From assembly GCA_977006965.1 (NCBI GenBank), contig OZ345381.1, positions 1,116,001 through 1,180,000 of the forward strand: a stretch of 64,000 nucleotides of DNA. The letters are read 5' to 3'. Source of the DNA: Phymatolithon calcareum (Eukaryota > Rhodophyta > Florideophyceae > Hapalidiales). This document shows, piece after piece, positions 21,991-31,660 of this stretch. Position 1 is the first letter of the stretch. Each line of letters begins with the position of its first letter. The position numbers were made by a program, and so were the translations under genes. Below the pieces are notes generated by a model. That model saw only the letters and a program-made list of their open reading frames with translations, was not told where the DNA came from and ran no database searches.

Positions 21991-22884
21991 ATGCCAAGGT
22001 TCCAACTCCATTTTGTCCTCGTCTCACTCGTTATAATCAACCTTTCCCACGCAGCTTGTATTCCAGGAAAACCGACCCGTCAAGAAGTGGCACTGGCCAA
22101 GAAGCAAATCCGACTTGCCATCCAGCGAGTGCCGTCCCTGGGACCGCTATTTCTCCGCGCCGTTTTCCACGACTGTTTCTCCGCCTCAAGTCGACAGAAG
22201 GGCTCTGGATGCAACGGGTCATTGCGCCATGCGGTTGAATTGCAGGACAGACGCAACCAAGGATTACTAGCTGTGATTGATGTGGTACAGCCGATATCCA
22301 CGTCAACCTGTGTATCTGTTGCCGATCTGATCGTTTATGGCGGCACTGCCGGCGTGTATCGTGCCGGTGGTCCATATGTGGCGCCGCGTTTTGGACGACG
22401 TGATTCTCACGTGGATCACGTTGATAACGCGCGTCATCTGCCTACAGGGGACGGACCTGGTGATCCGATGCGTGCCGTGCTCAATGCGTATCGCGCTCAG
22501 GGTTTCGGTGATGCAAGGGAGGTGGTCGCGTCCATTGTTGGCGGACATGCGCTTGGGGGTCGTGTTGTGGCGCGTACTGGGAGTCGAAACCATTTCACTC
22601 CCGATCCTGCTCGTTTTGATGCCGCGTATGCAAGACATTTGCTCATGGTGGAAGAGGGAAAGGTTTCCATGAACGGTACGGGATTCAACCCGTTGCGATC
22701 CGATTTGGCAATTTTGGGCAATAAGGATATGCGACCGTGGGTGGAGTTCTATTCGAATTCTACAAAGGTATGTCGAAGAAAGACGTGTGGCAATATTATG
22801 ACATGGGGGGATCTGCACTTGTACAGAGATTTTGGACGTTTCATGATGAAGCTGGGACGTATGGTTGTGGACGGAGACTTTTGA
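21991..22884 (+). CDS. Secreted haem peroxidase (plant/fungal superfamily)
   Basis: A 297-residue protein with a signal peptide: a hydrophobic stretch of about residues 7-20 with a likely cut after HAA. The distal haem site is LRAVFHDCF (Arg56, His60), matching RxxFHDCF of class II/III peroxidases, followed by a calcium-loop-like GSGCNGS. The proximal site is VGGHALGGR (His186). The helix near the C-terminus, FGRFMMKLGRM, matches the F-x-x-x-M-x-K-L-G-x-M pattern of the family. It should use H2O2 to oxidise phenolic or halide donors outside the cell or in the secretory pathway. The position of class II versus class III cannot be fixed by eye. The single-exon form is normal for this window. 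Confidence 0.85.
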   Translation: MPRFQLHFVLVSLVIINLSHAACIPGKPTRQEVALAKKQIRLAIQRVPSLGPLFLRAVFHDCFSASSRQKGSGCNGSLRHAVELQDRRNQGLLAVIDVVQPISTSTCVSVADLIVYGGTAGVYRAGGPYVAPRFGRRDSHVDHVDNARHLPTGDGPGDPMRAVLNAYRAQGFGDAREVVASIVGGHALGGRVVARTGSRNHFTPDPARFDAAYARHLLMVEEGKVSMNGTGFNPLRSDLAILGNKDMRPWVEFYSNSTKVCRRKTCGNIMTWGDLHLYRDFGRFMMKLGRMVVDGDF

Positions 22885-23475
22885 TGAAATTCAGTATAGC
22901 CGGTTGGGTCTTCTTGCTAGTTTTATTATGTTCTATTTTTCTGCATCGCCGGCGCATATACTGAAGGCATGCACGCACGTGTGTGCACATTTTGCACGAT
23001 ATTTTTCTTCGAATTGGGCAAGCTAAAGCCTTCGATTTCCGACTTCGAGTAAACCATTGTGGCATGAATTCTACTTCATTTTCCAGCATTCCAGTAACGA
23101 GTGACATGATATGGACAATTTTCAGGTGATTCAACTGAAGAGAGTCGGATAAGTCACATGAACGGCACTTCTCAATGAAGCGGTGGACAGACATCAAGGC
23201 GACCGCTTGCAAAAACACATTGCGTGAGTACTAGTCAGTCATATCATGGCTGCTTGCACTTTTTTAAAGATAGTTTGTGATAAATCTCGAAGCGAGGAGA
23301 TAGCAGCCACTAACGAAAACGCAATTCAGTGTGCAAGAACGATCGTTCGGGACCACGATGGGGTAGTTGGTACTGGGTAATCATACCAATATTGAATTCC
23401 AGTTAAAAGTGACTGATCTCTGTGCACTGAGAATCGAAGGACATTCTCCTTTCCGAGTGACCTGCTCGATAAAGC
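22885..23475. other. Intergenic region
   Basis: About 590 bp between two plus-strand genes. A minus-strand frame at 22841-23218 overlaps the end of the peroxidase gene and has no motif. I see no repeats or RNA genes. Confidence 0.5.
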
Positions 23476-24279
23476 ATGGATGGCAACTCGCTTTACCATC
23501 GCCCAGCTTTTGGGCTTTCCACTTTCTTGCATTTGCAACATACATCTCGGTCTAGTCGATCCAGCCGCTCATGTCAGGGTCCACCAACTTCATTCCAGGG
23601 TGCGCGTTTGCAGACAGGCTCATATCATGCAGCAAAAGCACGGCGAACTGCAAACATGGTATTCACGGGAATCGTGGAGGAAATGGGAGTCGTCAAATCA
23701 ATTGAAAACCTGGATTCCACCGACGGTGGGGTATCGTTGACAGTATCCGCGAAAACCGCACAGGAAGGTTCCAAAATCGGGGACAGCATTTCCATCAACG
23801 GCACCTGCCTGTCGATAACCAGCATGACAGACGAATCTCTAACTTTCGGCTTGGTTTCAGAAACGCTCCAGCGCACGAACCTTGGCCAACTTCGGCCTGG
23901 TCACAAGGTGAATTTGGAACGTAGCCTTAGCGCAAGCGCGAGATTCGGCGGGCATATTGTGCAGGGTCACGTCGACTGCACTGGAACGATCATAGAGACA
24001 CGCGAGGAGAAGGATGCATTGTGGTTCACGATTCGCATTCCGCGAAGATTCATGAAGTATGTGGTGGAAAAGGGTTACATTGCAGTGGATGGAACTAGTT
24101 TGACGGTTTGCGATGTGTTTGCAGATGCGTTTTCGTTTACCATGATCCCAATCACTCAGGAAAGTGTTGTGACTGCCGGGAAAAAGGTTGGGGACAAGGT
24201 AAACATTGAATGCGACATCACCGGCAAGTACATAGAACGCATGGTGATGCATCGCAACGAAGTAGATATTGCGACGTAA
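23476..24279 (+). CDS. Riboflavin synthase with possible plastid presequence
   Basis: The enzyme core starts at the internal Met at 23656 (MVFTGIVEEMGVV), the invariant N-terminus of riboflavin synthase alpha. The core has the usual two-fold internal repeat; the second half starts around GGHIVQGHVDCTG. It joins two molecules of 6,7-dimethyl-8-ribityllumazine to give riboflavin and a pyrimidine. The frame is open for 60 codons upstream from an ATG at 23476, and that extension is rich in Ser, Arg and Gln with few acidic residues and an AFGLSTF segment, which fits a plastid transit peptide. Plant riboflavin synthase is plastidic, so the longer start is preferred, but a transcript start between the two ATGs would give a cytosolic enzyme. 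It converges with the next gene, with only 43 bp between stop codons. Confidence 0.9.
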   Translation: MDGNSLYHRPAFGLSTFLHLQHTSRSSRSSRSCQGPPTSFQGARLQTGSYHAAKARRTANMVFTGIVEEMGVVKSIENLDSTDGGVSLTVSAKTAQEGSKIGDSISINGTCLSITSMTDESLTFGLVSETLQRTNLGQLRPGHKVNLERSLSASARFGGHIVQGHVDCTGTIIETREEKDALWFTIRIPRRFMKYVVEKGYIAVDGTSLTVCDVFADAFSFTMIPITQESVVTAGKKVGDKVNIECDITGKYIERMVMHRNEVDIAT

Positions 24280-24322
24280 ATTACCTTAACCAGTTGCAGA
24301 GCAAAAAATCTTTAAGTCTCCA

Positions 24323-25108
24323 TCACCGTTTCTTCCGCTTCGACGAAATTAGTACCCCTTCTTCCAGCTTCTTCTCCTTCTCCCTCTGCTCCCTTTCCTT
24401 TTGCTTTTTGCGCATACCAATCAATATTCCGATAGGCATTTTCTGGTTTCGTGGCGCCCTACAGCCAAGCCGAAGCAACTGCGCGGCCTGATATGCCTTC
24501 TTCTCTCGCTTGTTGAGTCCAGAGGATCCTAAAGCACCAACTTCATATCGATGCTGCTCAACGAAATTGGCGGCATTCACACCGCTCTTTGAAGCACTCG
24601 CATGCCGATCACCCAATCCTGCATGTGCACCTGTTTCACCCCGTTTGAAACTACCGGGTACCTTGCTGCGTTTCTTCACGATGCCGAGGTCTTTTCCAGA
24701 ACGAGATGCTCGAGCAATTTCAGACCACTCCGAGCCTGCACGGGGGGTAATGAGCGCCCGTGACAGAACAGCCTGAACTTGCTCGGGAGACGGCTTCGGA
24801 TGCGGCAACACCGCGCCGGGGCTCACAGTGGTCGGGTCCACGGCAGGTTTTACGGGCTTCCGCTTGCGCCGCTTGCGGTGTGCGCTTTTACTCTTCCCGG
24901 GCGTCGTTTCGGGAGCGGATGTATGCTTTGCATCCCTAGAACGCCAGTCGAAGAGCTTCTCAGTTAGCTCGGCCTCCAACGGGTCCATGTTTGCCAAGAG
25001 GTCACGTTTGACCTGAAGAACTGCCCTGCGCCAGAGTACGGAGGGCTTGATGCGCAATGCAATAACCGACGGCGATACTGTATCAACTTGTACTTGTAGA
25101 TTTTGCAC
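24323..25108 (-). CDS. FSAF1/Faf1-like 40S ribosome biogenesis protein
   Basis: A 261-residue, strongly basic protein. The C-terminal third has EVGALGSSGLNKREKKAY, then LLRLGCRAPRNQKMPIG, then a lysine/glutamate-rich helix starting MRKKQKEREQREKEKK. This resembles the DUF4602 domain of human C1orf131 (FSAF1), yeast Faf1 and plant homologues, which have a phrase like GSSGLDKKxKRxxE, then xxLGGKxPK. Those proteins act in early small-subunit (SSU processome) assembly in the nucleolus. A KRRKRKPVK cluster near residue 80 is a likely nuclear/nucleolar signal. The first 60 residues are not recognised. The assignment is from remembered family pattern only. Confidence 0.55.
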   Translation of the reverse strand: MQNLQVQVDTVSPSVIALRIKPSVLWRRAVLQVKRDLLANMDPLEAELTEKLFDWRSRDAKHTSAPETTPGKSKSAHRKRRKRKPVKPAVDPTTVSPGAVLPHPKPSPEQVQAVLSRALITPRAGSEWSEIARASRSGKDLGIVKKRSKVPGSFKRGETGAHAGLGDRHASASKSGVNAANFVEQHRYEVGALGSSGLNKREKKAYQAAQLLRLGCRAPRNQKMPIGILIGMRKKQKEREQREKEKKLEEGVLISSKRKKR

Positions 25109-26081
25109 GAAGTATGATATACAGCTGAAATTCGAATAAAATATACAACACCTTAGTAGTACAACGACAAGGGATCATGATCATCCCTTGCCGCATCGTG
25201 ATGATGATGATGCCCATCATCAATGCTTTGCGGCCGGTGAACTCGTGGGCTACGGCAGGAGAATGCATTCCCCTGGCCGCAGTGTGATATTTTCGGTTCA
25301 TTTCCATAATCTACTGTAGTGCGGCATGCCACAAAAGCTCATCACCAAAACGAATGCATATTAAACTCCCAACTCTTCGTGACGAAGCTCCCACAACTTG
25401 TGCTTTTTGTGCGATGCTGACCGTCGGACGTATGCCATGGCAATCTTGCTTATGATGTACATGCCACGACTTGCAGAAACTCTCATAGTCTCGCTTGATT
25501 TCTGACCAGAATCCCTCTCTCGATCTGTTTTCGAGATGCGAGAAAATCAAACGTGACAAAACTCTGAGCGGAGAGCGAGAGAAGGCGGGATGCAATAGAA
25601 CAATCAATGTCTTTATATCAAGGTACATGCATGATTGCATTGACCACACACTCGGCGATCAAGATTTGAACAGTGCGGTTTGCATCCACGCTGTAAACTA
25701 CACATACTTGAGTTGGGGATCCCCACCAAATGTACACACCTCTGGCATGCATACCTCCTGTTTGTATCCTGTCTCGACGTTTGTTTATTAGTGGAGATTG
25801 CTTAAATGTGCAGTTTTCTGCAGAAGGTTGCGCTCTTTGTCGGAAATGACGGCTGGTAATACTACATATTAGAGCTGGAACGAGAAAGCAAATTAAGAAA
25901 AACGGACAGTGCGCAAAAGCGCTTAATACACATACACGATGCATTCCGAAGCGATAGCGGAAGGGCCATGCAAAAGTCGCAAAACACGAGAAAAGCATGT
26001 GAACTTCCATCAATGTCGGCAATCAAGCCCACACCCTGCATCGTCCCAGCACAGAAGCACGCACCCGATGTGCAAAAATGG
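25109..26081. other. Intergenic region between two minus-strand genes
   Basis: About 970 bp. It has a small inverted repeat at about 25,168-25,190 (arms CAAGGGAT/ATCCCTTG) followed by a short ATG-trinucleotide run near 25,198-25,212. Open frames on both strands are unconvincing. Confidence 0.5.
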
Positions 26082-27191
26082 CTACTGGGTGACTCCTCTC
26101 GTCAAAATTGAGTTCGGGTCGGGGTTCTCACCAAGTCCATCACCCCTTACGTTGCCGAAATCCAGCATCTTGTCGAGATAACTGTTGGTCTTGCGGAGCG
26201 GACCTGGCGCCTTCGCCATATCCGAAAGCTGACCGGAGCTTCCCGGAAGAATACCTAAGCCGGGCATTCGAAGCAGACTGGTGTTCGGCGTTAGACCCGT
26301 GGACTCCCCTTGGTTGTTCATAATGTCAAACGCATCAGTACTTATTGACACATGAAGACCCGAAGAAGAACGCCCTAGTCCCTGCGGCGCGCAAATGGTG
26401 GACTGATTAGCTGGCGGCTGACGCGCGGCGCTCAGAGCTGCATTTTCACGCAGCAGCATATCGTTCTGTTGACGTAGCGCGTTGCAATCACGAAGGAGTG
26501 TTTCACAGACGTTTTGTATACGCGAAGCTTTCATAGAAATATCATTCGCATGTACGGTGAGGTCCTCGAGTTCCTTCGACAGTTCGGCTACGGTCTTGCG
26601 CTGCTTGTCGCGAGAACGGGCTGCGCTCTGTCTGTTCCTCAACCGCCGCTTATGAAGCATAATGTCACGTTCGCTGGCTGTCATCTTGCGGCTCTGTGCA
26701 GCCGTTGTCCCGGAAAGGTCCCTGATATCGGCTTCAGCAAAACGTGCCTCTTCTTCCTTCGTCAGACGCTTGCGACGAATCTTACCAACACGACCGTCTT
26801 TGGCGCGACGTGCACGACGCGGCGCCGGCGTCGAGGTCGCCTCCATCGGGGAACCGGGACTGACGGGCGAGCCAGCCGGCACGGATTCGTCGGACGGGAG
26901 AGTTAATGTTGCCACAGAGAGCTCAACTGGCTCTTGTTTCTCCGGGATAGTCAGCGTCGGGGCAATTGGCGTTGAGCGGTGCAAAGCATTGCGCATAACA
27001 GCCTGCCATTCCTGGTCCTTAGCACTGAGCTCTTCTGCACGCTGCTGCAGACGAGCCATGTTGTACATCTCAGAGCCCAGGGAGGAGTTGACACGCTGGA
27101 GTGTGGCCATGTGCATGTTCTGCAAGATACTTGGATGTGTCCGACTGGGGAGTAACGCGAAGTCTGGCGCTTCGGTGGAAGCGGGGGTCAA
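26082..27191 (-). CDS. bZIP transcription factor
   Basis: A 369-residue protein. The basic region is at about 181-203: KRRLRNRQSAARSRDKQRK contains the invariant N-x7-R spacing (NRQSAARSR). A zipper-like heptad region follows to about residue 265 (VAELSKELEDL onward), with Leu, Val or Met at most d positions. The N-terminal half is rich in Pro, Ser and Thr, includes a conserved-looking SMxxLQR-type helix and a basic RRARRAKDGRVGKIRRKR cluster at 134-151, and probably carries activation and nuclear-import functions. The C-terminal 100 residues are Gly/Ser/Leu-rich and unrecognised. Basic-zipper dimers bind palindromic ACGT or TGAC-type sites. The target genes cannot be inferred. It is single-exon, and the ATG chosen is the first in frame. 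Confidence 0.85.
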   Translation of the reverse strand: MTPASTEAPDFALLPSRTHPSILQNMHMATLQRVNSSLGSEMYNMARLQQRAEELSAKDQEWQAVMRNALHRSTPIAPTLTIPEKQEPVELSVATLTLPSDESVPAGSPVSPGSPMEATSTPAPRRARRAKDGRVGKIRRKRLTKEEEARFAEADIRDLSGTTAAQSRKMTASERDIMLHKRRLRNRQSAARSRDKQRKTVAELSKELEDLTVHANDISMKASRIQNVCETLLRDCNALRQQNDMLLRENAALSAARQPPANQSTICAPQGLGRSSSGLHVSISTDAFDIMNNQGESTGLTPNTSLLRMPGLGILPGSSGQLSDMAKAPGPLRKTNSYLDKMLDFGNVRGDGLGENPDPNSILTRGVTQ

Positions 27192-27560
27192 AGAGAGACT
27201 TCGTCTTAGGAATGGTAAGCGGGGGCGCGCCTTTTAAGGGCAAACAGGACGACGCACACATATTTCGTGGCGCACATCGCGGCTCACTTCCGAAAAAGTA
27301 TTGAAAAAATAAGGGCGGGTACATTTTGGTTACTCGTGGAAATCTCCAAAGTGCTACATTTGCGTGCCTAGAAATGGGGGTGTCTTTTGCTAGTTTGCCA
27401 TAATTGGTTGTCTCAGCGAATGATACAGTTGTGCACAGCGCAGATTTACGGAGATCGATATCTCCCTGCTCTGCGTGTCCCTGTTGGCCTGGTCGACTGG
27501 TTGCAACGGCCAGGGGAACTTCCAGTGAGCGGAAAGTGCCTCTCGAAAATGTTGCCGTGT

Positions 27561-27640
27561 TGCCTGATCTCCCCCAATTGCAAGCTCGGAGATGATTGCG
27601 CCCGCGCTCTGCGGTGGCTATTCCGCGCCGGACTCAACAC
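27561..27640 (-). repeat. 80-bp dispersed repeat, copy 1
   Basis: Read on the minus strand, this segment aligns without gaps over about 78 bp with 54904-54982 on the plus strand, with roughly nine in ten bases the same. Shared core examples are GAATAGCCAC-type sequence, then GCAGAGCGCGGGCGCAAT, then TTGCAATTGG. Both copies lie in intergenic DNA. The family is unidentified; it may be a transposon end or a conserved regulatory or RNA element. Confidence 0.75.
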
Positions 27641-28691
27641 CCTCCCACGCAAGTTTTAAGATATGCTTCTGGTCACCACAGAAATATCTACAGGCAGAAT
27701 TTCACATCAAGTAGTAGTACGCTAGATGTAATTGGAGCGTTCCATGTATCTTGTGCGGCTGTCTGTCAACAGTCGGCACCACCAACCTGTCATTACCGCC
27801 ACCGTGTTTGCGGTACAACGCACCTTCGTTCCTACTATGCCTCAAAGGCACCTGGCAGAGAAGATGATCCAATTTTCAGAGTGCGCCGACATTGGCGATC
27901 ATCTACTTAGATCTTTGTCACGGTTCACATATCTCGTGTCTCGTTCTTTACCCCATACATACACTCTGGCACTGCGAGGTGTTGTTTTGTGGTGTGTGCT
28001 CTTGCCGAATTGCAAATGCGCTAGACACGCCCCCTCTTTCTGCCGCACCGGCGGCTAATTTAGCTGAGCTTCTCAGACTCACTTGGGAATGATTCCCGGG
28101 CATCGCATACGTGCGTGCACATCTTCAGTGTTGCGATACGGCGCACAATCATTCCGTAATTTGTTTGCTCGCCCCGCAATCTCCCGTTTGTCAAAGATTA
28201 CAGAAACATCCATCGTGCGCCGTGTACGTTAGTGTGAGATTGCGTTGCCACCGCACTCGTACTGCTACATAGCACTCGTTGCGTTAGAGTTACAATACAG
28301 TAAATATCTTATGGTCGGATCAAGCCGACTTGAGATCACATGTATGTGTGTTATTAGCAAATGTCAATAGTACTTGAGCTATGTCGCCGCTTGTCTTGCT
28401 TGGGACCCGATCGTTGATTTGGACTGCCTTGCATATCTGACCTGTTTCGCACAGGGGGAGATACAGGTTTCGCTTTCCAGCTTTTATTGGAACAGTGCTA
28501 AACATTTGTCGTTGCTGCCTTCTTGTGCAATGCCCTGTTCATGATCATGATCATTGCCTAAAGGAGATGGTTAACTTTAGGGTTCGCCGTAGTTTCGACG
28601 TTGATCGCAGAGAACAGTCTGAACAAGTTTGTCTGATCGTTCAGGTCGAAAATATCTGCAACAAACCATATTACAGTGCATGGCATTCAGT

Positions 28692-28721
28692 TGGGACGTT
28701 TTTCTGCAGAAAAACGTCCCA
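28692..28721. repeat. 30-bp perfect palindrome
   Basis: A loopless 30-bp palindrome centred on CTGCAG (28704-28709), with half-site TGGGACGTTTTTCTG. No gene lies within about 900 bp. It is the longest uninterrupted palindrome I found. Confidence 0.8.
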
Positions 28722-29607
28722 GCTGGGTATTTCTCCATTTCACTTTGAAACCTTCATTATATGAAGGCACGACTCTCTGTTCAATATCTGGCCGGTATTC
28801 TGATTTTCGAAGATTGATTTTTTCACCAGGAAATCCATATTCTTCCGTCCGTCAAGTAGTTCTGCCCGCTAAGCACTTGGGACTCAGCCCTAGCCTTCAA
28901 ACAATAGTCCAAATTGTCTTTGTCTAGAGTGTCTGTATGTGAATCTATCCGGTCTGCCGAGTAAACGTACATGCAAACAAGGTGTAGAATGTGTTTACAT
29001 AAATTGTCCGTCCGAGGCGGTGGCGGCGCCGGGCAGAACCCGTTGGCTCAGCTTCAAATCAGTAACGGACTTACCAATTATTGGTCTCTTTCTGACACCT
29101 CAGTCTCCTCTGAGTATTGAAGAGTCCATTTCACTCGTTGTTTTTGTGCTGAGAATATTGCCACGAGTCCTGTTTTGCCAACGTTGCATCTGTGTCAAAA
29201 GCGGCCTAAAGATTCTTGCCCAGACCGGCCGCCAACAAACACTGAAAAGAGCTGACCTCGGACGCAGTATGACAGGGAAAAGTATGATTTACTGTAAACA
29301 GAATTATTACAGCATTTCAAAATATGCTATCACCAAATCTGATCTCTGATCCAATTCATTTAAAGACCGGATCAAATCGGGATCGTGTCGTCTTGCGCTC
29401 CACAGCCCCCAAAAAATTTGCAACAAATAAGCAAAGGCCAAAAAATTTCAAACTTTAACATTTCGCCTTCCAGAGTCACTGGCAATCATATCCTAGCTAT
29501 CCCATTGCTGCTTTCTGTGCTGAAGCACAATACCTACTCCTGGAGACCGACATATCCGACCGAACCCGAGAAGGTCAATCCCAACCGCCACCTCTTTTTT
29601 CCTCGCG

Positions 29608-30942
29608 ATGGGGAATGGGCAGAGCGGTTTGCCGCCGGGATCCGGGGCGTCGCGCGACGGTTCACGCAACGGGCAGCAAAAGAAGAAGAAGTACGAGCCA
29701 CCGCCAGCCCCCACCCGCGTTGGTCGTAAGAAGAAGCGTAGGGGACCCGAGGCAGCCTCCAAACTTCCCGTGATAACACCGACCGCAAAATGCCGTTTGC
29801 GTTTACAAAAGCTCGATCGTGTCAAAGATTACCTTGCACTTGAGGAGCACTTCGTTACGAACCAGGAACGATTTAAACCGCGGGAAGAGAAAACTGAGGA
29901 GGAACGCTCGAAAGTTGACGATATCCGTGGAAATCCCATGAGTGTTGGAACACTTGAAGAAATAATCGATGACGACCATGCCATTGTCTCTTCCGCTGTC
30001 GGACCCGAGTACTATGTCTACATGTCATCCTTCGTGGACAAAGACCAATTGGAGCCTGGTTCGTCGGTCCTACTGCATCATAAGCTTCTGTCTGTTGTGG
30101 GTGTCCTTGCCGATGACACTGACCCCATGGTGAGTGTAATGAAGGTGGACAAGGCTCCTTTGGAAAGTTATGCCGATATTGGTGGACTCGAAAGTCAGAT
30201 TCAGGAGATTAAGGAGGCTGTCGAACTTCCGCTTACTCATCCTGAACTCTACGAGGACATTGGCATTCGACCACCGAAGGGTGTGATTCTGTACGGTGAA
30301 CCTGGAACTGGGAAGACTCTTCTTGCGAAGGCGGTTGCCAACAGCACGTCAGCAACTTTCCTTCGCGTTGTGGGTTCGGAGCTCATTCAGAAGTATCTCG
30401 GCGATGGTCCCAAGCTCGTCCGCGAGCTATTCCGTGTCGCGGAGGAGATGGCACCATCGATTGTTTTCATTGACGAAATCGACGCAGTGGGTACGAAGCG
30501 TTACGACACAACCTCTGGCGGAGAGCGTGAGATTCAGCGAACTATGCTCGAGCTGCTCAATCAGCTCGATGGTTTCGATTCGCGCGGTGATGTTAAGGTG
30601 CTTCTTGCGACCAATCGTATTGAGACGCTTGACCCGGCCTTGTTGCGCCCTGGTCGAATTGATCGCAAGATTGAGTTCCCATTGCCGGATGAGAAGACCA
30701 AGCGCCGCATTTTTTCTATCCACACCGGTCGCATGACTCTTGCGGATGACGTGAATCTTGAAGAGTTTATCATGAGCAAGGATGAGCTTAGTGGTGCCGA
30801 TATCAAGGCCATTTGCACTGAGGCTGGTCTTATGGCACTTAGAGAACGGCGAATGAAGGTGATGCATGCAGACTTCAAGAAGGCCAGGGAGAACGTTCTC
30901 TACAAAAAGAACCAGGGCGTGCCTGAGGGATTGTATTTGTAG
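29608..30942 (+). CDS. RPT2: 26S proteasome AAA-ATPase subunit RPT2
   Basis: A 444-residue protein, normal for the family. It begins MGNGQSG, the N-myristoylation sequence typical of RPT2, followed by a basic linker ([18 protein letters not shown]) and a coiled coil. An OB fold is at about 100-170. The AAA domain has [19 protein letters not shown] (Walker A), [15 protein letters not shown] (Walker B) and [19 protein letters not shown] (arginine fingers). It ends in LYL, the HbYX-type tail that docks into the 20S alpha ring and opens the gate. RPT2 unfolds and translocates ubiquitinated substrates in the base of the 19S particle. Note that the P-loop reads GEPGTGKT, where human and yeast RPT2 have GxPGTGKT, so it is intact. 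Single exon, high confidence. Confidence 0.97.
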   Translation: MGNGQSGLPPGSGASRDGSRNGQQKKKKYEPPPAPTRVGRKKKRRGPEAASKLPVITPTAKCRLRLQKLDRVKDYLALEEHFVTNQERFKPREEKTEEERSKVDDIRGNPMSVGTLEEIIDDDHAIVSSAVGPEYYVYMSSFVDKDQLEPGSSVLLHHKLLSVVGVLADDTDPMVSVMKVDKAPLESYADIGGLESQIQEIKEAVELPLTHPELYEDIGIRPPKGVILYGEPGTGKTLLAKAVANSTSATFLRVVGSELIQKYLGDGPKLVRELFRVAEEMAPSIVFIDEIDAVGTKRYDTTSGGEREIQRTMLELLNQLDGFDSRGDVKVLLATNRIETLDPALLRPGRIDRKIEFPLPDEKTKRRIFSIHTGRMTLADDVNLEEFIMSKDELSGADIKAICTEAGLMALRERRMKVMHADFKKARENVLYKKNQGVPEGLYL

Positions 30943-31660
30943 AAACGGTTGTGTCGTTCTCCGGTGGTTTTGAACAGAATCTGCTCTTATCCTAAGCTCA
31001 TAAACGTTGTCTTGTTCTTAGTATGAACATGATGACCTTCGACTGTAGCTTTTTCCTCTGCTTTCAAATATTTTTGTAGACTGATCCCTGGTGCACTTGT
31101 TTCTGTACTCTTCCTGGCAAACTAGTTGATAAGCATAGAGAATCAAAACGCATGGCAGTGCCATCGACGGAGCGGCCCCCTGGAGTTTCATTTCCTACAC
31201 TTGGAAGTGTCCTATTGCTTTCGCTCGGGAGCGCATATCATGTTATCAGCTTTTAGCCATCTGTGCACTGCTTTTCCTTCAGAGCCCCCAGTGATATTTC
31301 CAAGATTTTCGTCTATGGGCAACGGCATCATGCAAGGATTCGCGATTTCTCAAAGTACATTCCCAAAACGGAGAAGCCGGTTAGATTGAGAAGAGACAGT
31401 ATTATCGCAATGGCACCAGCGCCCTGTTTCGCCTCCATCAGGGCAACGTTCTGCGACAAAGGGACTACTACATCCTTGACGATGCGAAACTTTAACCAGA
31501 ATAAGGACGTTATCTATCGCATCTGTGTGTCAAAATGGTAACGCTCAAAATAGTCTTGCGCCCTGTTAGCACGGACACTAGCAAAAATTGAATGGAAGTA
31601 CGCAAAAATCGAATCTAACGAAAATTCTATTAGCGTCCGACGATCGGTAACGTCTCCAAT
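30943..31660. other. Intergenic region between convergent genes
   Basis: About 720 bp between the RPT2 stop and the minus-strand aconitase stop. Presumably two 3' UTRs and spacer. No repeats or coding sequence are seen. Confidence 0.5.

Larger units (their letters stand above)
27192..29607. other. Long intergenic region, bZIP to RPT2
   Basis: About 2.4 kb, the longest gene-poor stretch. It contains one copy of an 80-bp dispersed repeat (27561-27640), a 30-bp perfect palindrome (28692-28721) and a weak hairpin, CCTTCAT/ATGAAGG, near 28,750. Many short open frames overlap on both strands and none shows a motif. The bZIP and RPT2 promoters lie at its two ends. Confidence 0.5.
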
